Origin: Trachythela sp. YZ-2020
Lineage: Eukaryota > Cnidaria > Anthozoa > Malacalcyonacea > Clavulariidae
Direction: 5' to 3'
Assembly (NCBI GenBank): GCA_016169945.1
Contig: JADLSH010000333.1
Span: 806,001 to 870,000 of the forward strand
DNA length: 64,000 bases
The number at the start of each line of letters is the position of its first letter. The first letter of the stretch is position 1. The notes under the pieces were generated by a model that worked only from the letters and a program-made list of their open reading frames with translations, was not told the origin of the DNA and did not search any database. Of this stretch, positions 43,341 through 53,779 are shown one piece after another. A program made the position numbers and the translations under genes.

Positions 43341-43389
43341 CGGCCATTTTTGAAAATCACTTCTGTTGGATATTTTCTCGGGTGTTTAC

Positions 43390-43615
43390 ACAACTTTTTT
43401 TATCGAAATTTACTGGAGAATATGGGCATTTGCTTTAGTGCATTTTTATGACGAAGATACATGGGATGTTATTCCATATTCTGACATCATTTGTGAGGAT
43501 GAAAACATGCAAAAACATACACTTGAGGGATTCAAAACGTTAGTTCTATGGAGCGACGCAAAAGCAAGGGGAAAGGACAAATCATAAATTTTCTGTGGAG
43601 AATAATAAAGATTTC
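43390..43615 (+). CDS. Probable first exon of the coiled-coil gene
   Basis: The open frame reads WAFALVHFYDEDTWDVIPYS, DIICEDENMQKHTLEGFKTL and VLWSDAKARGKDKS then TAA. I associate WAxVxFxDDxxxxVVP N-termini with multicopy cnidarian proteins that continue into coiled coils or BEN-type domains. No in-frame ATG precedes it; the codon before WAF is ATA, which could be a lost ATG. After the TAA the shifted frame continues KFSVENNKDF to a donor (TTTCAG then GTTAGT, about 43619), so the stop may reflect a one-base deletion. Likely a damaged gene. Confidence 0.4.
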
Positions 43616-43619
43616 AGGT

Positions 43620-44210
43620 TAGTATTTTTAATCTTTCTGTAACAGTATACCTTTGGCAATATTTGTGGTATTTTAGGGTATAAAACAGTCATATAAACAG
43701 ATCCATATTCAATGAAAAATATGTATCCTCATGAAAAATATAATATATTTTATGTTTGTTTACTAAATTGCCCTGCCAAATCCAAAATTTGGATTTGATA
43801 TGGTAATTGCACCTCCCATGGCTAGCAAAGCAGGTATTTGTTTGGGTTTGGGTACTTTAAAAGATGTATTTAAATACTAATGATGTCTCATTCCTTTAGA
43901 AGATATATTTTCCCTTGAAGGCTTATCTAAAACATTTCTAAACTTCGATTTCAGGCAAACAGTTTTGAGGTGGCCTCGAACTTGGGTCTTATTAAATAAG
44001 CCTGAATCAGGTCTGGCCCATTGTACCGTGTTGCGTCGTTTTTCAAAATACATCGACCTGAACTTACCAATTCAAGTCCTGTATCATCCCTTTATATAAT
44101 TATGGTGACAAGGAATCTTCTATATATCTATATAAACAGATAGCAAAGATTATTTTCTGTGATAAAAATTGTTCTCTATTTGTTTTCTCGTTTTCCTTCA
44201 CCTTGATTGA
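43620..44210. other. Intron-like stretch, no gene seen
   Basis: A+T-rich sequence between the first and second exon of the proposed gene. Nothing recognised. Confidence 0.4.
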
Positions 44211-44214
44211 AACG

Positions 44215-44375
44215 ATCATACAGGAATTTCTCTAGGTCCTATAGGAATTCCTATAGGAAAACTAATAACATTCCTATTATATTTTGGCCCAATTTCCTAT
44301 AGGAATTCCTACAGGATCGATCCTATAGGAAATTGGGTCAAAATCTAATAGGAATTCCTATAGTATTTTTTTAGC
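44215..44375. repeat. Array of palindromic TCCTATAGGA units
   Basis: At least six occurrences of TCCTATAGGAATTCCTATAG-like sequence. The central part pairs CCCAATTTCCTATAGGA with its complement around GGATCGATCC, giving a strong hairpin. Confidence 0.8.
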
Positions 44376-44412
44376 AAAGTCAGTCTCACGAAGATGATAT
44401 TGATTCATTGTG

Positions 44413-44515
44413 CAATGATGAATGCAGACATAAAAAAGAACCTGCTACTTAAAGAAAGGATCAAGATGCTGGAAATGGAAAACAAAAGCCTTGATGACCA
44501 CATTGAAGATGGCAA
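44413..44515 (+). CDS. Second exon of the coiled-coil gene
   Basis: MNADIKKNLLLKERIKMLEM then ENKSLDDHIEDGN, a short leucine-heptad coiled coil, ends at a donor (AATG then GTAAGC). It leaves one base that joins in phase with the AT of the next exon (GAT, Asp), supporting the pair. The 5' border of the exon is uncertain. Confidence 0.5.
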
Positions 44516-44858
44516 TGGTAAGCTTGAGTTATATTTATTATAGTGGTGTTGAGTGCAGTAAACTGTATTTATGGAAATATAGTCACGAGTGTAGTCACCC
44601 ATCTTTGTGTGGTCATTTGTGGTTTTCTGGTGTTCACGTCTTTATGCCCATTTTTTATCCAAACCCATTTGCTAATACTGTATCAGCTGCTCTTTTCAGT
44701 TTTCCAAAATTGTGTACTACTACATTCACCATCCAATGTGGAAGAATTGTCTGAATTGCTGATTACTGTTAGCGATAGCCAATTCTTAAACTGAATGTTT
44801 CTGTGATCCATAGCAATTCAATATTATCAACCTAAGCTATTTGTATATTATTTTGTAG

Positions 44859-46223
44859 ATTTAAAAACCTCATTAAGAAAGCTGAGGAGGTATATGTCTT
44901 CCTTGGAAGGTTTTGACAGAATGTCACCTTCATCAACATCTTCGCCTGTACCAATTAGCAACTACCCATCAACCAACCTGTTTCCCAGGGTCTCACCTTC
45001 GCACAACCCCCTGCTGCGGAGAGACCCTGGTACTGTCTGGTCACATGAGTCAAAGTCGTCTGCTATACTCAGTAGGGGTAGGCGATCCAGTCTGTTGACA
45101 TCGCGTTGATAAACAAAACAATTATCCCATATATGGTAATGAAACTGTTCATCTAATTATAGAATTTCTGTTATTGTTCTGAGTTTGTTTAACAATTTAT
45201 ACTAAAATTCAATTTACTGACGAATTTCCTGATATTGAAGTCTGACTTAGATTATTTGTTAACCGAATAAAATTAGAGTTCTAAATATATTTTTGCGCGA
45301 AGTCGAATGCTGCTAGCTTTTAACCGAACGGATATGTCGGGCAGCAGAGCCTAAGATTTGTAAACAATACAATTACAAGTTTCAAATTAAATCCTTCAAA
45401 CGAGGATATTAATATCTGCTGCAGCATTGTAAACCAACCACTATCATTTAAAAGATCTGTTTAAAGGACGCTGTTTTAGTCTAATATATAACCATTTAGT
45501 TTTATATCCTTGGAATTATTATTAATACAATAAGCTTTCTCGCATATTATCGTCTACAGACTACACATAAAGATCGTGCCGGTCATACGGCACAGAATCG
45601 TCTTGCTGTAGCTGTTTACCAACTAATTGTTAGATTCCGCTGTAAGGAGAATGTGTGTATCAATTTCGTGAACTATAAATATTATATGGCTGTAAAAGTT
45701 TAACACATAAAGCTTGAATTATTTGTACAAACTGAATTTTGCATACAAACTGACTTTGGGTCAAATAATAAATGAAAAAGAATCGAAAACAATACGAGTA
45801 AAGAAAAGTAAATCGTACAAGTTAATTAATATGCACTACTCATATAAACTCTGCCCAACGTACCCACCCTAACGACAAATTAATCTACATCCCAAAATCT
45901 GGGATGTCACATGACCAGACAGTAACAGGGTTTCGGCGGAGCAGCTGTTGGGGGGCGTGGCGGAGGTGAAACCCTGGGAAACAGGTTGCCCATCAACTCC
46001 ATCTAGCAGATATTTGGCATCTATTGAATGTTCACCTGTTGGACCTGGGAGATCCACCTCTCTGGAGTCCAGCCCTTCAACCATGCCAAACACCAACACT
46101 TCCCCTATACCAACTGCTGTGTGTCAGAGTCCCACAAGTGGACTGCCAGATGGAACAACTACACATAGCCCTCTGGATTGCTTGGATCAAATGACAGATA
46201 CCAATTTATCCTTTTGGGACTAA
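44859..46223 (+). pseudogene. Last exon of the coiled-coil gene, split by a transposon
   Basis: An acceptor (TTTTGTAG) precedes 44859; the coding DLKTSLRKLRRYMSSLEGFD continues the coiled coil. A Ser/Pro/Thr-rich tail follows (SPSSTSSPVPISNYPS). At 44974 a 1015-bp transposon interrupts; beyond it, at 45998, the same frame resumes with PSSRYLASIECSPVGPG and ends NLSFWD, TAA at 46221-46223. The frame is exact across the insertion once one copy of the 9-bp duplication is discounted, so the break is recent relative to the exon. With the insert, translation would run into foreign sequence and stop. Confidence 0.65.
44974..45988. mobile_element. 1015-bp transposon inserted in an exon, 9-bp target duplication
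   Basis: The ends are inverted: CAACCTGTTTCCCAGGGT (44974) and its complement ending at 45988. Similarity between the two ends extends about 85 bp inward with gaps and ends in ACTGTCTGGTCA. CCCATCAAC is repeated exactly at 44965-44973 and 45989-45997. A 9-bp duplication fits Mutator-like elements (Merlin is less likely). The interior is A+T-rich with no supported ORF, so the element is non-autonomous. Confidence 0.9.
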
Positions 46224-46474
46224 ACATATCTATTTTGCAGCATGTTGATTTTATGAAGAAAAAGTATTGTTAATGTTGTACACTTCCTCTCTATTTTTTC
46301 TAGAGCATGCAAAAACTGTACAGTGTTCAAATATGCCACCCCAGGTTATCGAAGAAGATGTTGTAAAAGCAATTAAGTTCAAACTTAATAATGAGAAACA
46401 AGCATTTTTGTTCCAAAATACTATAGTTTTTGTTCCAAAATACTATAGTTTTCAGGTCAAATTCATTTTTGTAA

Positions 46475-46722
46475 GGGTGGTCTTTCGCAAGATGCTAAAT
46501 AGGCTGAAACCCTCAAGCGAATGATAGATCAAACTTAATTGGGTGGATCCACCAATGATATTTGTCTTTTTCTATTAAAAATTTTGTAATAATTTTTAAC
46601 CTCCGGATTAGTTCTGTAAATAGTTTTGTATATAGTTACTGTGTGACGCCCCTTGTGGAAACCAGCTACTGTTGTTCGAGGCCAGCGTGTTTAAATAAAG
46701 TTTTACATACATACATACATAC
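46475..46722 (+). pseudogene. LINE 3' end with (CATA)n tail
   Basis: The segment begins with QDAK, a stop, AETLKRMIDQT, which resembles the last residues of the LINE at 33135-33722. It then runs through a 3' untranslated region and ends with AATAAAGTTTTA and a CATACATACATACATACA tail. It is followed at once by minisatellite cluster 4. Confidence 0.6.
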
Positions 46723-46727
46723 ATTAT

Positions 46728-46950
46728 ATGTGTTATAGTGGTCGAGTCTAGTCATTATAAGAGTTATAATGGTCGAGTCTAGTCATTATAAGAGTTAGTG
46801 GTTGACTAGTCATTATATGAGTCATAGTGGTTGACTAGTCATATGGGTTATAGTGGTTGAATAATCTTCATATGGGTTATAGTGGCTGACTAATCATTAT
46901 ATGAGTCATGGTGGTTGACTGGTCATTATACAAGTTATAGAGGTGAGTCT
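46728..46950 (+). repeat. Minisatellite, about 30-bp unit, cluster 4
   Basis: Seven or so units GTTATAGTGGTTGACTAGTC plus ATTATATGA, with variants GGTCGAGTCTAG and GGCTGACTAATC. The ends are degenerate. Confidence 0.85.
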
Positions 46951-46959
46951 AGTTCCCAA

Positions 46960-47390
46960 GCCAATGGAGCAAAGTGCCGTTCCGGGCGATAGCCTGGGGT
47001 GAGGGTACTAATTCCACTTGGCTATTTATTACACCAGTGGAAAAAAATAAAGCTATGTGAAACCAAAGGGACTTTATAAAGAGGAGCCATGAGCCAAATT
47101 TTATCACTTTTGTTTTATATAAAAGAATAGGAAGGGATATATGAGCGAAAAAAGTAAAATATAAGGCAAGTTTGTTATAATTGTTGATGTATTTGTTCGT
47201 GGCATAGTGGCATTGTTGCTCTAAAAACTGTTGCTTTATATAAGTAGTCAGTTTTGTTTAATTCCAATTTATATATCCTATATTTTATGTTGCAAAAGGC
47301 TTGAAATTAAAAGGAAAGCGGAACCATTTTTACGAGAGAATTGTATACTTTTAACAGCACGATTTGATTTACAAAAAAACATAGGTAAAA
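46960..47390. other. No gene seen
   Basis: A+T-rich sequence. A weak ORF at 47231-47416 (KLEIKRKAEPFLRENCIL) may be upstream coding of the helicase relic. Confidence 0.4.
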
Positions 47391-47400
47391 TTATGAGGAA

Positions 47401-49180
47401 GTGGTCCATATGTTAAACTCTCTTTTGTCGCATGAGTTTGCGTTGAAAAAAGAGCAAGAGGTAGCCGTCAAAGAGTTACTGAAAGGAAATGATGTTCTTG
47501 CCATCTTGCCGACTGGATTTGGGAAAAGTTTGATCTTTATTGTGTTTTTGCTTGCACACAGTAATTTGATGAGACAGACTGAATTATGTGCTTGTAGAGA
47601 CAGCATTCTTGTGGTCTCTCCTCTGAAACGTTTCTGACCAGATTTCAGAAGCAGTTTCATTTAACTACTCTGCAATTGAGCTCTCAAAGGAAACGATGTA
47701 CTTGTAAAGTATTATATTTTATCGATTTGCAATTTTTGCATTAGATATGTAACAACAGACGTGGATATTTCTCATAAATAAATCATAAGTATTAAAATTA
47801 TACTCGAGATTTCCATCTGTAAATATATAACTTCTGTTTAGAAGTGCTAGGGGCAAATTGTCAAAGGCAAAGGACAAGAAAGCATTCAGAGAAGCTTATG
47901 GAAGCTTACAGTGCTGAGGTCTATGTGCAAACAAGGTAAGCTACAGTAGTTCATTTTTATTCTGTCCGGACTATTACTGTATATAACATGCCCAAATACA
48001 CACAACCTGTCTAAATGCTAGGCGATTTAATGCTCACATTGTATTTTTTTATAGCTCAGGGGCCCTCTCAGATAAGGGCTTCTCTGGTAAGCTCTTGCTC
48101 ACTGTGTTAAGCAGAGAGTCTTCCCCCATTGACCAAGTTAATGTTGTAATGTCATTTGCTACATTTCTACAAAATTATACCACCTAATAATTATACCACA
48201 TAATCCATATAAACATTAGGTATATTTTCCTACATGTGTCCCGCATTGCATTGCAATTCATTGCGACATAAGCACTTCTAAGGTCTATTTTACTACAATC
48301 AATCTAAAAGTCAATCTCCTTTCTGGGCAGATTGCATTTGATTATAGTTTTGAAAAGTTCAAATATTTAAACTTTGTGCAATGTTTAATTAGATGTAACT
48401 ATTTTTCTTTAAGGTACCCCAGTCTTAGCTCTAACTGGTACAGCAAACCAAGTATAAGGAAATAATTGTGAATTCTTTGAAAGCCAATGGATTGAAGAAG
48501 ATTGTGATTGCAACACCAGCACTTAGTATGGGTGTCAATTTTCCTGACATAAGATTTATTGTCATGTATGGACCACCGAGAGATATGTTAGACATGCACC
48601 AAAAAGCTGGAAGAGCTGGACGTGATGGATTATTCATCTGACATTTTGATTTACTATTATGGTCAGCAGGTATCACATGTTGACAAAGACATCAGAGAGT
48701 TTCTGGCTGCAACAAATTGCGTACGTGTAGCAGCATATAAGGTGTTTGAGGAAGGTGTAATTCCCTTACTACCTGCACACAGTTGTTGTAATTTTTGTGC
48801 CATGTTATGTCATTGTAATGAGGATGCTGGTACCTGTGGAAAAATTGCTACTCCATATGAACTGATTGTAAAGGATGTGCCTGGCTCTCAAAATTTATAT
48901 CGAAATTTATTGGGTTGACATGTCATGGTTTTTCAGAACAAGTTATTTTGGATGTTGTTGAAAGCTGTCAAGATATTTTCTGTTGAGGATGTCTTAACTT
49001 ATTCACCCATATAAAAAGTCAAGCTGTGGAAATTCTTTGAATTATTAGTGAAGTTTTTAATGATATTGATGAATTGCCCTTGATTGCTGGCCTTGGCTAT
49101 TCAGATGATGATGGTCAACACTTTACTATAGAGAATTTGCTGTCACAGATATTGATCTTAATGAAGAGGTATTTGATTTG
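47401..49180 (+). pseudogene. RecQ-like helicase relic with introns
   Basis: Exon 1 (to 47703): FALKKEQEVAVKELLKGNDV, then LAILPTGFGKSLIF (Walker A) and SILVVSPLK (motif Ia). After a frame loss near 47631, VSDQISEAVSFNYSAIELSK follows. Intron 47704-47841. Exon 2 (47842-47935): LSARGKLSKAKDKKAFREAY, frame loss, LRSMCKQG. Intron 47936-48413. Exon 3: TPVLALTGTANQ (motif III), then a large internal deletion near 48451 joins to IIVNSLKANGLKKIVIATPA, MGVNFPDIRFIVMYGPPRDM and HQKAGRAGRDG (motif VI). After another shift come FCAMLCHC-like Cys residues, and lastly IISEVFNDIDELPLIAGLGY. The DEAH box and motif IV are lost. This RecQ-like type is multicopy in cnidarians and possibly carried by transposons. 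Confidence 0.7.
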
Positions 49181-49189
49181 GACATAGTA

Positions 49190-49895
49190 AAATAAGTTTA
49201 TCACAGTATTGTGTATACTATATTGTGTATTACTATATTATATGCAATTTATATAATGTAGAAATAAAATACAATTTATTATTTGTTTTCATGGCACATA
49301 GTAGACCCTTCCATTGTTAAGTACATAAGTGTACATGCTGGGTAAGCATATCAAAACTATGAAAATAACACTCGATCATCATGTTTTTAACTTCTGTTTT
49401 TATCATCTAGTATGCTCTTTAATTAATCCATTAATGTGCAAGACTCTCCCACTGACATCTTCTGTTATAAAGGAGAGTAAAGTAATAAATTTGAGGGAAT
49501 ATTTCAGCTTTAATGGGTTAAAATGAAAGGGTCTACTGTGTGCTAGATTCAATGCAAAGAGCAAATTTAAAGCTCTGGTTGTTTTGGGTCTCAATTATCA
49601 TAATCATAAGATCTATGGTCTAGTTCATATGCATATGCTTGGAAATATCAAGAAAATTTGGGAAGATTTGTCAGAAAATACATTAAATTCAGGTTATTTA
49701 ATTACAATCCTCAATGAAAATTCAGGCAAACTTTCAACTGTCCCCCTCCCCCTGGAAATTATCGGCCTTGAATGCCTATGGTCTAGTTCAAAACATGAAA
49801 GTGGAAAATGTTTATTCACACAATATCAGTATGAAGAATAGAGAATATTCTTATAGTTAAATCTTATTTAAATCGTGCAGTGGTTCTCAAGTTTT
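49190..49895. other. No gene seen
   Basis: A+T-rich intergenic sequence between the helicase relic and the 3' end of the DUF6589-like gene. Confidence 0.45.
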
Positions 49896-49898
49896 AAT

Positions 49899-50613
49899 AA
49901 GTGAAATAATCTATGAATGTAAATCTCTGAAATTTAAATATTTAAGCAGGCTTTTTGGAAATTTTGAAAATGATGGATGCACTGGTCTGCCTTTGTGATA
50001 AGTAAATGCATCTATTGTGATTAAATCTTTGGTGATATGTTGGACAGAAGGATAGGAGTTACCCTTTGTTTGGTAACCTATGGCTGATTTAATTCCACAA
50101 TCTTTGTCAATACTGGTTAGAATACGTTCCATTTCATCCACTGTGTTTGCTAGTCGGGCAGCTGATGCTTCATTTAGATTAGCCCCAAGTGACCTCCACA
50201 TAGTCTTCACAATCTTGTTCATTTGCTCCATTCTGAGGTCAAGGGGAATGTTGCCTGCTTTTGTTCCATGTTTATTATAAAATATATTCCATTTCAAAGA
50301 GTGTGCATCCTTCTTAGACAGAATTGCAACAATCTTGACCAGGTATAGGAGGAGGACTACATAAGCATACTTGCTCTTCTTGTTTGCTTTGAACAACAAC
50401 AGGCAAACCTTGTAGACTTCAAAAAGTCTTTCACCATCACCTTCTTTAATTCCACCTTGATAATCGAACAAGATAAATCCAAATGCAATCTTAGATCTGC
50501 GGTAGTTGTAAAGGCAGTCTTTGCATTTTTCTTTTGCTACCATCTCCACTGGTGGTTTCTGCACATGATCATCTATGTCTGACTCAGCTTGTTGATGTTT
50601 ATTAGTTTCATGC
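49899..50613 (-). CDS. DUF6589-like gene, C-terminal exon
   Basis: An acceptor (CTTATATAG) precedes 50613. About 230 open codons read HETNKHQQAESDIDDHVQKP, KCKDCLYNYRRSKIAFGF, GIKEGDGERLFEVYKVCLLL, KKSKYAYVVLLLYLVKIVAI, IPLDLRMEQMNKIVKTMWRS, LGANLNEASAARLANTVDE and HPSFSKFPKSLLKYLNFRDL. I recall this order (EGDGxRL, KYAYxxLxYL, DLRxExxNKxxKxxxRxLGxN) from DUF6589 proteins of cnidarians and fungi. Function unknown; they are multicopy and may be transposon-derived. The stop shortly after RDLHS truncates the usual end or marks the last exon. Confidence 0.55.
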
Positions 50614-50648
50614 CTATATAAGAAAAGTATAATATTGTCTAAATGTCT

Positions 50649-50683
50649 TGTGATACAGTGTAAACAGTTTACACTGTATCACA
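50649..50683. repeat. 35-bp near-perfect palindrome
   Basis: TGTGATACAGTGTAAAC and its exact complement meet around a single central base, within an intron of the DUF6589-like gene. It could be a small hairpin MITE or a recombination product. Confidence 0.85.
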
Positions 50684-50774
50684 TGCAATATATCTACTGT
50701 ATTTTACGTTTCATAGACAGTTTTTGCAGACAACATAGTATAAAGATACTTTATACTTATTTGTGTACACATAC

Positions 50775-50906
50775 TTATTTCTTGTTGTTTTAGCTGAAAA
50801 GACAAGGCCACACGAGCATCTACAATGATAGAATCCAAATTAATCTCTTTCACCACTGCTTGCTTCATATTTCGAAAATATGACATTATGAACAGTAATC
50901 TCATGT
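50775..50906 (-). CDS. DUF6589-like gene, internal exon
   Basis: The exon is bounded by an acceptor (TTTAATTACAG before 50906) and a donor (AATAA then GTATGTGT at 50774). It encodes MRLLFIMSYFRNMKQAVVKE and LDSIIVDARVALSFQLKQQE. Its first two bases complete the one-base overhang of the exon ending at 61907 (G+AC), so the two can splice in frame across an 11-kb intron. Joining it to the next exon at 50613 needs a one-base phase adjustment as I place the sites. Confidence 0.5.
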
Positions 50907-50944
50907 CTGTAATTAAATAAAACATGATATGGCAACACATTAAT

Positions 50945-51146
50945 ACAACTTGTGTAATGTGTAATAATTTTTCTCATTAACCCATTAACCAAGACTGATT
51001 CCCCTCAACAAGTAAAATTATCTGTTGTTAGTAAAATATTATAAAGTTGGGTGCATTTGGCCATTGCAGCATTAATAGGTTAATGTGGCAAGACGCACGC
51101 GACATCAATTACTTCGACGAAGAAACGTTCAAATTAGAACTTTCAA
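50945..51146. other. Intron sequence, nothing recognised
   Basis: Non-coding start of the large intron of the DUF6589-like gene. Confidence 0.4.
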
Positions 51147-51150
51147 TTAA

Positions 51151-51782
51151 GGTGGCTCGATATAGTAATCACAAAAACCTTATTAAAAGAATCGCGAAAA
51201 CAAAACTTCATACTCTATGAACAAATCTGTGTGACCATTTGTGCGCATGGGAATATTAACGAAAGAACTTACAAAATGATCTGAGGTAAGCAGTTGCTCG
51301 CGTCATCTCGCGCCATTGCGCATGTTATGTACGGGTTTCATGTCCATTGCTGATGTCATTAAAAAATTCCATTTTTGAAAAACAATGCGCTATATCTCAT
51401 TATTAGGTCTGGTGACCTATGTTCAAATTTTGCATGCTGTATTGCACTGCAAAATCTTTCCTTGTACCAAAAATAAAAACATTCTGTAATGCCAAACAAC
51501 ATTTTTCCCTTTTTCCAAAAAATGGCATTACAGAATTTTTTTATACTTTGCTTATTGTTAGTCTGTCTTGCAAGTAAAATAATGCACCAAAAAAATTGGG
51601 GGTCACCGTGCTTCTTTTCCAAGTGAATTTCGTACGCATGTGTTGCCATAGCAATGAACTAAGTGTTACTAAAACTAACATAATTTGAAAGTAGAAACAT
51701 CAAAATATATGAAAACCCTGATAGCTGATGAATAAAACCTATTGTTGATCATCTGAATTTTTGAAAACTGTATCGAGCCACC
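51151..51782 (-). mobile_element. 632-bp TTAA-flanked MITE, complete copy
   Basis: TTAA flanks both ends (51147-51150, 51783-51786). The termini are GGTGGCTCGATATAGT and ACTGTATCGAGCCACC. TTAA duplication fits piggyBac (or Kolobok) type elements. The interior holds an inverted pair around 51490-51540 (ATTCTGTAATGCCA and its complement) and a GCGTCATCTCGCGCCATTGC-like G+C-rich patch. Copies: 33731-34255 (opposite strand) and 1458-1485 (end only). Confidence 0.9.
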
Positions 51783-51867
51783 TTAAAGCTTATTTAATCT
51801 CAATAATTGGATTTCTTCACGTTTTCAGAAATTTGTTTGAAATTATTTTATTCAGTTCTTTGTACAT

Positions 51868-52289
51868 TAATAATAATAATATTTATTTCATCGATAAAAT
51901 ACATATTGTATGTTACATGGTAAAACTTTCTTCTTCTACTTCTAATTACAATTATTTTTGTTAAATTATTTTCTGAAACCTAGATTGCCAACTCATGTTT
52001 AAAAATTAGCCGATTCTTAAAACAGTTTTTATACCTAGTGGTGTTAATCTTTGGCTTAGGGATATGTTCAGTCCTGAGATTGTATCCAGTATTTCTTATC
52101 TTCGGCAAGAATTCATATAATGGATGGTTCTCTAATTTCCTAACCTTGTTAAAAATCCTTTTATCTTGTTCATTTAACAATAGTTTGACATCAATTGGCT
52201 TAGATGTATAGCCACGCTTTTTACAGCGTTCTAAAAACTGCTGAACACTATAAAGTTCTGCATTAGACGCTCCATACACTGACAATCCA
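51868..52289 (-). pseudogene. LINE C-terminal fragment
   Basis: 101 open codons: YSVQQFLERCKKRGYTSKP, DVKLLLNEQDKRIFNKVRKL, ENHPLYEFLPKIRNTGYNL, RTEHIPKPKINTTRYKNCF, NRLIFKHELAI and stop, the usual end of a LINE RT protein. A 3' region with an ATTATTATTAAT tail closes it at about 51868. It lies head to head with the LINE starting at 52290, but the families differ, so it is a separate insertion. Confidence 0.65.
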
Positions 52290-53421
52290 TATTAATGCTT
52301 GTGATCAGACCAATAATGAATCTAATCAAGATTTCTCGCCATGTTGTACTTATCATCCTGTTTTGTGGATTTAACTTTTCTCAGTTATTTCATGAGAGAA
52401 GTAACTTTGATCTTACGAGATGGTCGAACTTTCATGACTCTAATTTATCATTCATGGCAACTCGCACAGAGAACAGTTATCGTGTTTGTTATATTCAACC
52501 ATACAGTCACAAGAAATTTCTCAAACGAAGAATTCCCTATACTCGTAATGGCACGGCTTCTTTTAATCCTGAAATACTTGTACTAAGTTTAAGTGGTGAC
52601 ATTCATGCCAATCCAGGTCCAATAACATATCAAACTGATCAGCAAAAGTCGAAGAAAAACAACTCAAACGACAACAACGCACACTCTAGTCCAGCGCGAG
52701 CTCCAACACTGTGTAGTGATTTACCAAGTGGATTTCGCATCACTCAATGGAATCTCCGAAGCTTAGCACCAAGGATTAATAACACCAAACTTGATGAAAT
52801 AAAGTTAATTCTAAGGCACCCAGACAGCGAAACACAAATTCTAGGTGTTATGGAATCTTGGTTAGATGACACTATTGATGATTCACGCATCAAAATCAAT
52901 GGTTATACACACAAAAGGGCTGATAGATCCTCGAAAGCATTACCAATTGATAAAAACCATGCAGGTGGGATTATTGTTTACATTAAAGAGGATATTCCAT
53001 ATTTTAGAAGAAACAACCTTGATTCGAATGATGTCGAATCAGTCTGGTTGCAACTCTATCCTCCTTATTAGAACGGCTCACCTATTTGTGTAGCATATAG
53101 ATGTCCCGAGTATGTCTCATCACAATGGATTGAAAATTTTGAAATGCAAGTGAATAATGCTTATGTGGAAGGTCATCAACTCACAGTGATGGGAGATTTC
53201 AACATTGATGTTCTGAAAGATACCAGCGACTTGCAACTTTGGCTGGAAACTATGAGTGACTTACATCTTCACCAGATTGTTAAAGAACCAACAAGAGTTA
53301 CTGAAACTTCATCGACACTTTTAGATCACATCTTTACATCTGTCACACACATCTATTAAATATCGTTGCTACAAGAACTTTAATGAAGAAAACTTTTGTA
53401 AAGATTTGTCTGAAGTCCCTT
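52290..53421 (+). pseudogene. LINE (older host of nested insertion), 5' part: endonuclease
   Basis: The frame from ATG at 52295 runs to a TAG at 53071 and then on to 53421. It contains LSLSGDIHANPGPITY (a common LINE start motif), WNLRSLAPRINNTKLDEIKL, ILGVMESWLDD (catalytic Glu region), GGIIVYIKEDI, VAYRCPEYVSSQW, VMGDFNIDVLKD (APE-type catalytic Asp/Asn), STLLDHIFTS, then KYRCYKNFNEENFCKDLSEV. There it is interrupted by the nested LINE at 53422. The continuation at 57824 keeps the same frame. Confidence 0.8.
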
Positions 53422-53779
53422 TACTATTGGTTTATTGGTTTATTTATTTGCCCAAAAAAAAAAAGAAAGATTAGCTATTTACAAGATATTAATAAAATAA
53501 AGTCGGCGAGGAGACCTCAAGAAGCTTAGAGCTTGTGTAAAGAGGCCACCTCATCTCAAAAATTCAAAGTTAAATATTTAATTAATCAGTATAATTTAGG
53601 GTTACAGACATATATAATATGAAATTGAATTAAGTTACAGACACATATAATGAAATTGAAACATAATAAAGTTAAGAGAGAAAATTTACGAAAATATAAA
53701 ATAGATTTTCCAATAATTTTTTATATTGTTACTGAATATTCGATAAACATGGTCATAGCATATCAGAGTTAGCTGTTCC

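Noticed and set aside
51868..53421. Head-to-head LINE pieces as a twin-priming inversion
   Set aside because: The minus fragment's C-terminus and the plus LINE's own C-terminus (58-59 kb) belong to different families, so they are separate insertions.
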